Below, piece by piece: positions 61,704 through 64,000 of a DNA stretch of 64,000 bases. Each line of letters begins with the position of its first letter. Positions within the stretch are counted from its first letter, which is position 1. The position numbers and the translations under genes are program-made. Under the pieces are notes generated by a model. The model was not told the DNA's origin, ran no database searches, and saw only the letters and a program-made list of their open reading frames with translations. The DNA is from Paenibacillus silvae (lineage in GTDB: Bacteria > Bacillota > Bacilli > Paenibacillales > Paenibacillaceae). The stretch lies in contig NZ_BMFU01000001.1 of NCBI RefSeq assembly GCF_014639235.1, forward strand, positions 434,001 to 498,000, given 5' to 3'.

Positions 61704-62714
61704 TCAAGTAAAGCTTTCATTCTGCTTGTGTCGAGTTTGTTGTATAAACTCACTCGGATTACAGTTATATTTTTTTCGGAATGCGGATGCAAAATTACTA
61801 GGGTTGCTATAACCCACAGATACCGCTGCCTCACATACTTTCATCTGATTGGTTTCAAGCAGCCAAGCCGCTTTCTGGAGACGTTGTTCACGCACCAGGT
61901 CGAAGATCGTCATGCCAAACAATTCACGAAAACCTTTCTTCAGCTTCGTCGTGCTTAACCCCACGGTTTTGGATAATGCCTGAATAGAGAGCGGTTGCTC
62001 CAAATGGTTTACAATCACTTGCCGAGCCAGATGCAGCTTCTCCAGATCATTCCTGCTTTGAATTGGGATGGTCCTATCAAGTAAATTCCCCTCTTCCTGC
62101 TCGCTCATGAATAGCAGAATCAGCTCCAACGTCTTACTTTCTATGAATAAACGCTTCATTGCTCCTGTGTAGCTGCATGCCAACATTTCATATACGATCT
62201 TTTCGGTCATCGGATTCAATGGATGATGGCGAATGGTATTTCGATAGTGTTGAATCATCCCTTCCAGCCTGTTCTGTTCAGTCGGTGTCTCGAAATAGTC
62301 ACTTAATACCTTGGGATCCAGTCTCACCTTCACCCCATAACTTTTAGTCACAGCGCTTGTCTCTAAATATACCTTCGTACGATCTGTAAAAAATACCGTA
62401 TGTCCCGGAGAAGTGGATGTCGTTGTAGGTGTACTGTTCCATTCACAATATCCTTCTCCGCTTAGTCGGTAAGCAAAACCCAAAACCTGACAATCCTGAT
62501 CAATACGCAGCTTCAGATTTTCCCGTAATACGAGGTTTTCAACGAGTACCTCCATGCCTGGTCGGATCATCATACGCATAATAGACCCTTGACCCAACCT
62601 TTCCGGCAGTTTTAATTGCTGCTCCCACCCTCTCAAAGACAGCTGGCTATCGATACCTTCAGATAAATGATCCATATATTGATGAACATCTGTTAATTGG
62701 AATTGGTGTAACAT
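61704..62714 (-). CDS. AraC-family regulator of siderophore uptake (PchR/YbtA-like)
   Basis: A 336-aa regulator. The N-terminal half is a ligand-sensing domain containing ENLVLRENLKLRIDQDCQVL. The C-terminal HTH pair reads LSIQALSKTVGLSTTKLKKG and VCEAAVSVGYSNPSNFASAF. Its own upstream region has a Fur-like palindrome, and it neighbours a Fur-controlled uptake operon, so it likely senses the ferric siderophore and activates that operon. ATG 62714. Confidence 0.9.
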   Translation of the reverse strand: MLHQFQLTDVHQYMDHLSEGIDSQLSLRGWEQQLKLPERLGQGSIMRMMIRPGMEVLVENLVLRENLKLRIDQDCQVLGFAYRLSGEGYCEWNSTPTTTSTSPGHTVFFTDRTKVYLETSAVTKSYGVKVRLDPKVLSDYFETPTEQNRLEGMIQHYRNTIRHHPLNPMTEKIVYEMLACSYTGAMKRLFIESKTLELILLFMSEQEEGNLLDRTIPIQSRNDLEKLHLARQVIVNHLEQPLSIQALSKTVGLSTTKLKKGFRELFGMTIFDLVREQRLQKAAWLLETNQMKVCEAAVSVGYSNPSNFASAFRKKYNCNPSEFIQQTRHKQNESFT

Positions 62715-62742
62715 CGGAGAACCTCTCTTTCACGATAAATAT

Positions 62743-62757
62743 CGAGAACCATTCTCA
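62743..62757. promoter_or_regulatory. Fur-like palindrome upstream of the AraC regulator
   Basis: CGAGAACCATTCTCA holds the perfect half-sites GAGAA and TTCTC spaced by three bases; it matches the Fur 7-1-7 consensus at about ten positions, 29 bp upstream of the ATG. Confidence 0.6.
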
Positions 62758-62797
62758 CTATATACGATAAAACATGCCGCCTCAAGACAGGCAACAC

Positions 62798-62823
62798 AAA
62801 AAAAGCGAAGTGAACACTTCGCT
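62798..62823 (-). terminator. Terminator of the SleB-like gene
   Basis: On the minus strand GCGAAGTG TT CACTTCGC is a perfect 8-bp stem followed by TTTTTTT. It is 130 nt past the stop codon; the region between (62827-62955) holds nothing else supported. Confidence 0.88.
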
Positions 62824-62955
62824 GAAATGGACCCCGGACAAATACATGCAGATGAGCAGTGTACAGCCGGAGTCCCTAGTTGTATCAAAATCTACTATTG
62901 CTCTATCTATCACCTAATCAGCCCTTTCCCTACAAGCCCACCTTATCCGGTAAAC

Positions 62956-63942
62956 TTATCTCGTAAAATCATGCTGTCCAATCGTCAGCAGTGTTGGTCT
63001 GCTCTTGCTCCACTCGGACGTAGCAATCTTCGGATTGTAATAATACAGTGCACCTTTCGTCGGATCAACGCCATTCAAAGCTTGGCGCGCAGCCTTGAAC
63101 GAGGTCGCGGTTGGCTTCAGATTAAACTGTCCATCGTCCACCGCGGTGAATTGTCCTTTCTGGAAAATGACTTCCGAGATGGATGACGGGAATTCTCCCG
63201 ATTGCACCCGATTTAAGACAACTGCCCCTACAGCGACCTGTCCTTCAAAAGATTCACCGCGCGCTTCCCCATGGATCAGCTTCGCCAGTTGTCGCAGCGT
63301 TTCTCCTTCGGCTTTGACCTTTTTGTTCAGCCTCTCCAAAGTAATCGGTCCTGCTACACCATCCGCGCTCAGTCCCTGCGCTTGCTGGAACTTGAGAACC
63401 GCGCTCTTGGTGATGGAACCATAATAACCGGTCACACCAGCGTCAAAATACCCCAGCTCGCTCAATTGCTCCTGCAGTTGTACCACGTGCTCGCTGCGAA
63501 TCCCTTGCTCCAGCTTCTGCGCTCCAGCCGAAGGTGCGGCAACGGTAAGTCCAAGCGTCATTGCACAGGCTCCAAGAAGCATACTGATCCGGCCTGCTCT
63601 CTTGCCACTCTTTCTCCCCCTGCCATGAGTGACCTTACGACTGACGGTGATAGGAGCTAGATCAATCACATCGCTTCCCGTGTAACCGCTGTGCATCCCA
63701 CTCTCTTTAATGCTCTCGGTATAGCCATAAATCACATTCACCCCGGCGGCATCATCTATTCGTACCATTTCGTACACGCTATGCTCTTCATTCGCCATAT
63801 GCTTTTCATTCCATTTTATCTTCTCATCAATGATACCTTCTGAATTTATTTCCTTGATACTTTCCATATTCATTTCATTCTTTTCTGGCAATACATTCAT
63901 TACAAGCGTCTGATCCATCTCAAATCTATTCTTATTCGTCAT
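62956..63942 (-). CDS. SleB-like cell wall hydrolase with long N-terminal extension
   Basis: A 328-aa protein. Residues 1-116 are a charged, likely cytoplasmic region; residues 117-141 are a hydrophobic anchor or signal (ISMLLGACAMTLGLTVA). A peptidoglycan-binding domain follows (about 150-205, QLQEQLSELGYFDAGVTGYYG). The Hydrolase_2/SleB catalytic domain (about 218-328) has the lytic Glu region IHGEARGESFEGQVAVG and ends in WSKSRPTLLTIGQHDF. The start (ATG 63942, MTNKNRFEMD) has GGAGGG upstream; the open frame reaches the window edge. Enzyme breaks cortex or wall peptidoglycan. Confidence 0.9.
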   Translation of the reverse strand: MTNKNRFEMDQTLVMNVLPEKNEMNMESIKEINSEGIIDEKIKWNEKHMANEEHSVYEMVRIDDAAGVNVIYGYTESIKESGMHSGYTGSDVIDLAPITVSRKVTHGRGRKSGKRAGRISMLLGACAMTLGLTVAAPSAGAQKLEQGIRSEHVVQLQEQLSELGYFDAGVTGYYGSITKSAVLKFQQAQGLSADGVAGPITLERLNKKVKAEGETLRQLAKLIHGEARGESFEGQVAVGAVVLNRVQSGEFPSSISEVIFQKGQFTAVDDGQFNLKPTATSFKAARQALNGVDPTKGALYYYNPKIATSEWSKSRPTLLTIGQHDFTR

Positions 63943-64000
63943 TTCCTTAACCCTCCATTTTTCTGAATCCAGATATACGGCTTCCCCCTGAATCCTCACG

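Overview
The window looks like the chromosome of a Paenibacillus-type Firmicute. Supporting signs are a T-box leader in front of a methionyl-tRNA synthetase gene, strong AGGAGG-type ribosome binding sites with frequent TTG/GTG starts, Bacillus-type Fnr with C-terminal cluster cysteines, a CcpA cre-like site, a copper-amine-oxidase-like stalk-domain protein, a SleB-type spore/cell-wall hydrolase and a WXG100 toxin. Species assignment is inference; no rRNA, tRNA or CRISPR was seen.

Layout. 0-4.5 kb: 5' part of metS with its T-box, yidD, zur and a large secreted stalk protein, all on the minus strand. 4.8-12.4 kb: an anaerobic fermentation block: pflB-pflA, adhE and fnr. Four Fnr-type palindromes (TGTGA-N6-TCACA or one mismatch) lie upstream of these genes, so the regulator and its targets sit together. 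12.5-14.7 kb: a lipoprotein, an unknown protein and an HxlR regulator. 14.9-20.6 kb: sugar catabolism: ThuA-like protein, sugar-phosphate isomerase/epimerase, two Gfo/Idh/MocA dehydrogenases and a divergent AraC regulator. 20.8-25.9 kb: TVP38-type membrane protein, MsrAB fusion, Amj-like flippase, DUF2188 protein and YitT protein, with a repeat-rich 0.9-kb gap. 26.8-28.1 kb: a TIR-like effector gene overlapping a small basic ORF, with its promoter enclosed by a perfect 11-bp inverted repeat. 28.7-36.9 kb: housekeeping genes (YhjD-like, CysK, DinG/Rad3-type helicase, catalase, pectate lyase with cre site, DUF6809-like).

37.2-55.7 kb is an AT-rich accessory island. It holds an Avs-like STAND NTPase with an N-terminal PD-(D/E)xK-type nuclease, split in two ORFs by a -1 shift at a T7 run that is also a canonical slippery heptamer. 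Next come a WXG100-nuclease toxin with its immunity gene, a field of small and partly broken immunity-like genes, and a secreted Rhs/YD toxin preceded by a 1102-residue nine-module secreted repeat protein in the same operon. 55.9-64 kb: YaaA, a DUF3139-like protein, a Fur-controlled siderophore uptake operon (binding protein, fused FecCD permease, MFS transporter) with an AraC regulator, and a SleB-like hydrolase.

The observations I rate highest are the slippery-site split of the Avs-like gene, the TIR-like/small-protein operon with its unusual promoter, a three-copy intergenic repeat (~150-190 bp) whose pairing arms covary, and the repeat protein coupled to the Rhs toxin.
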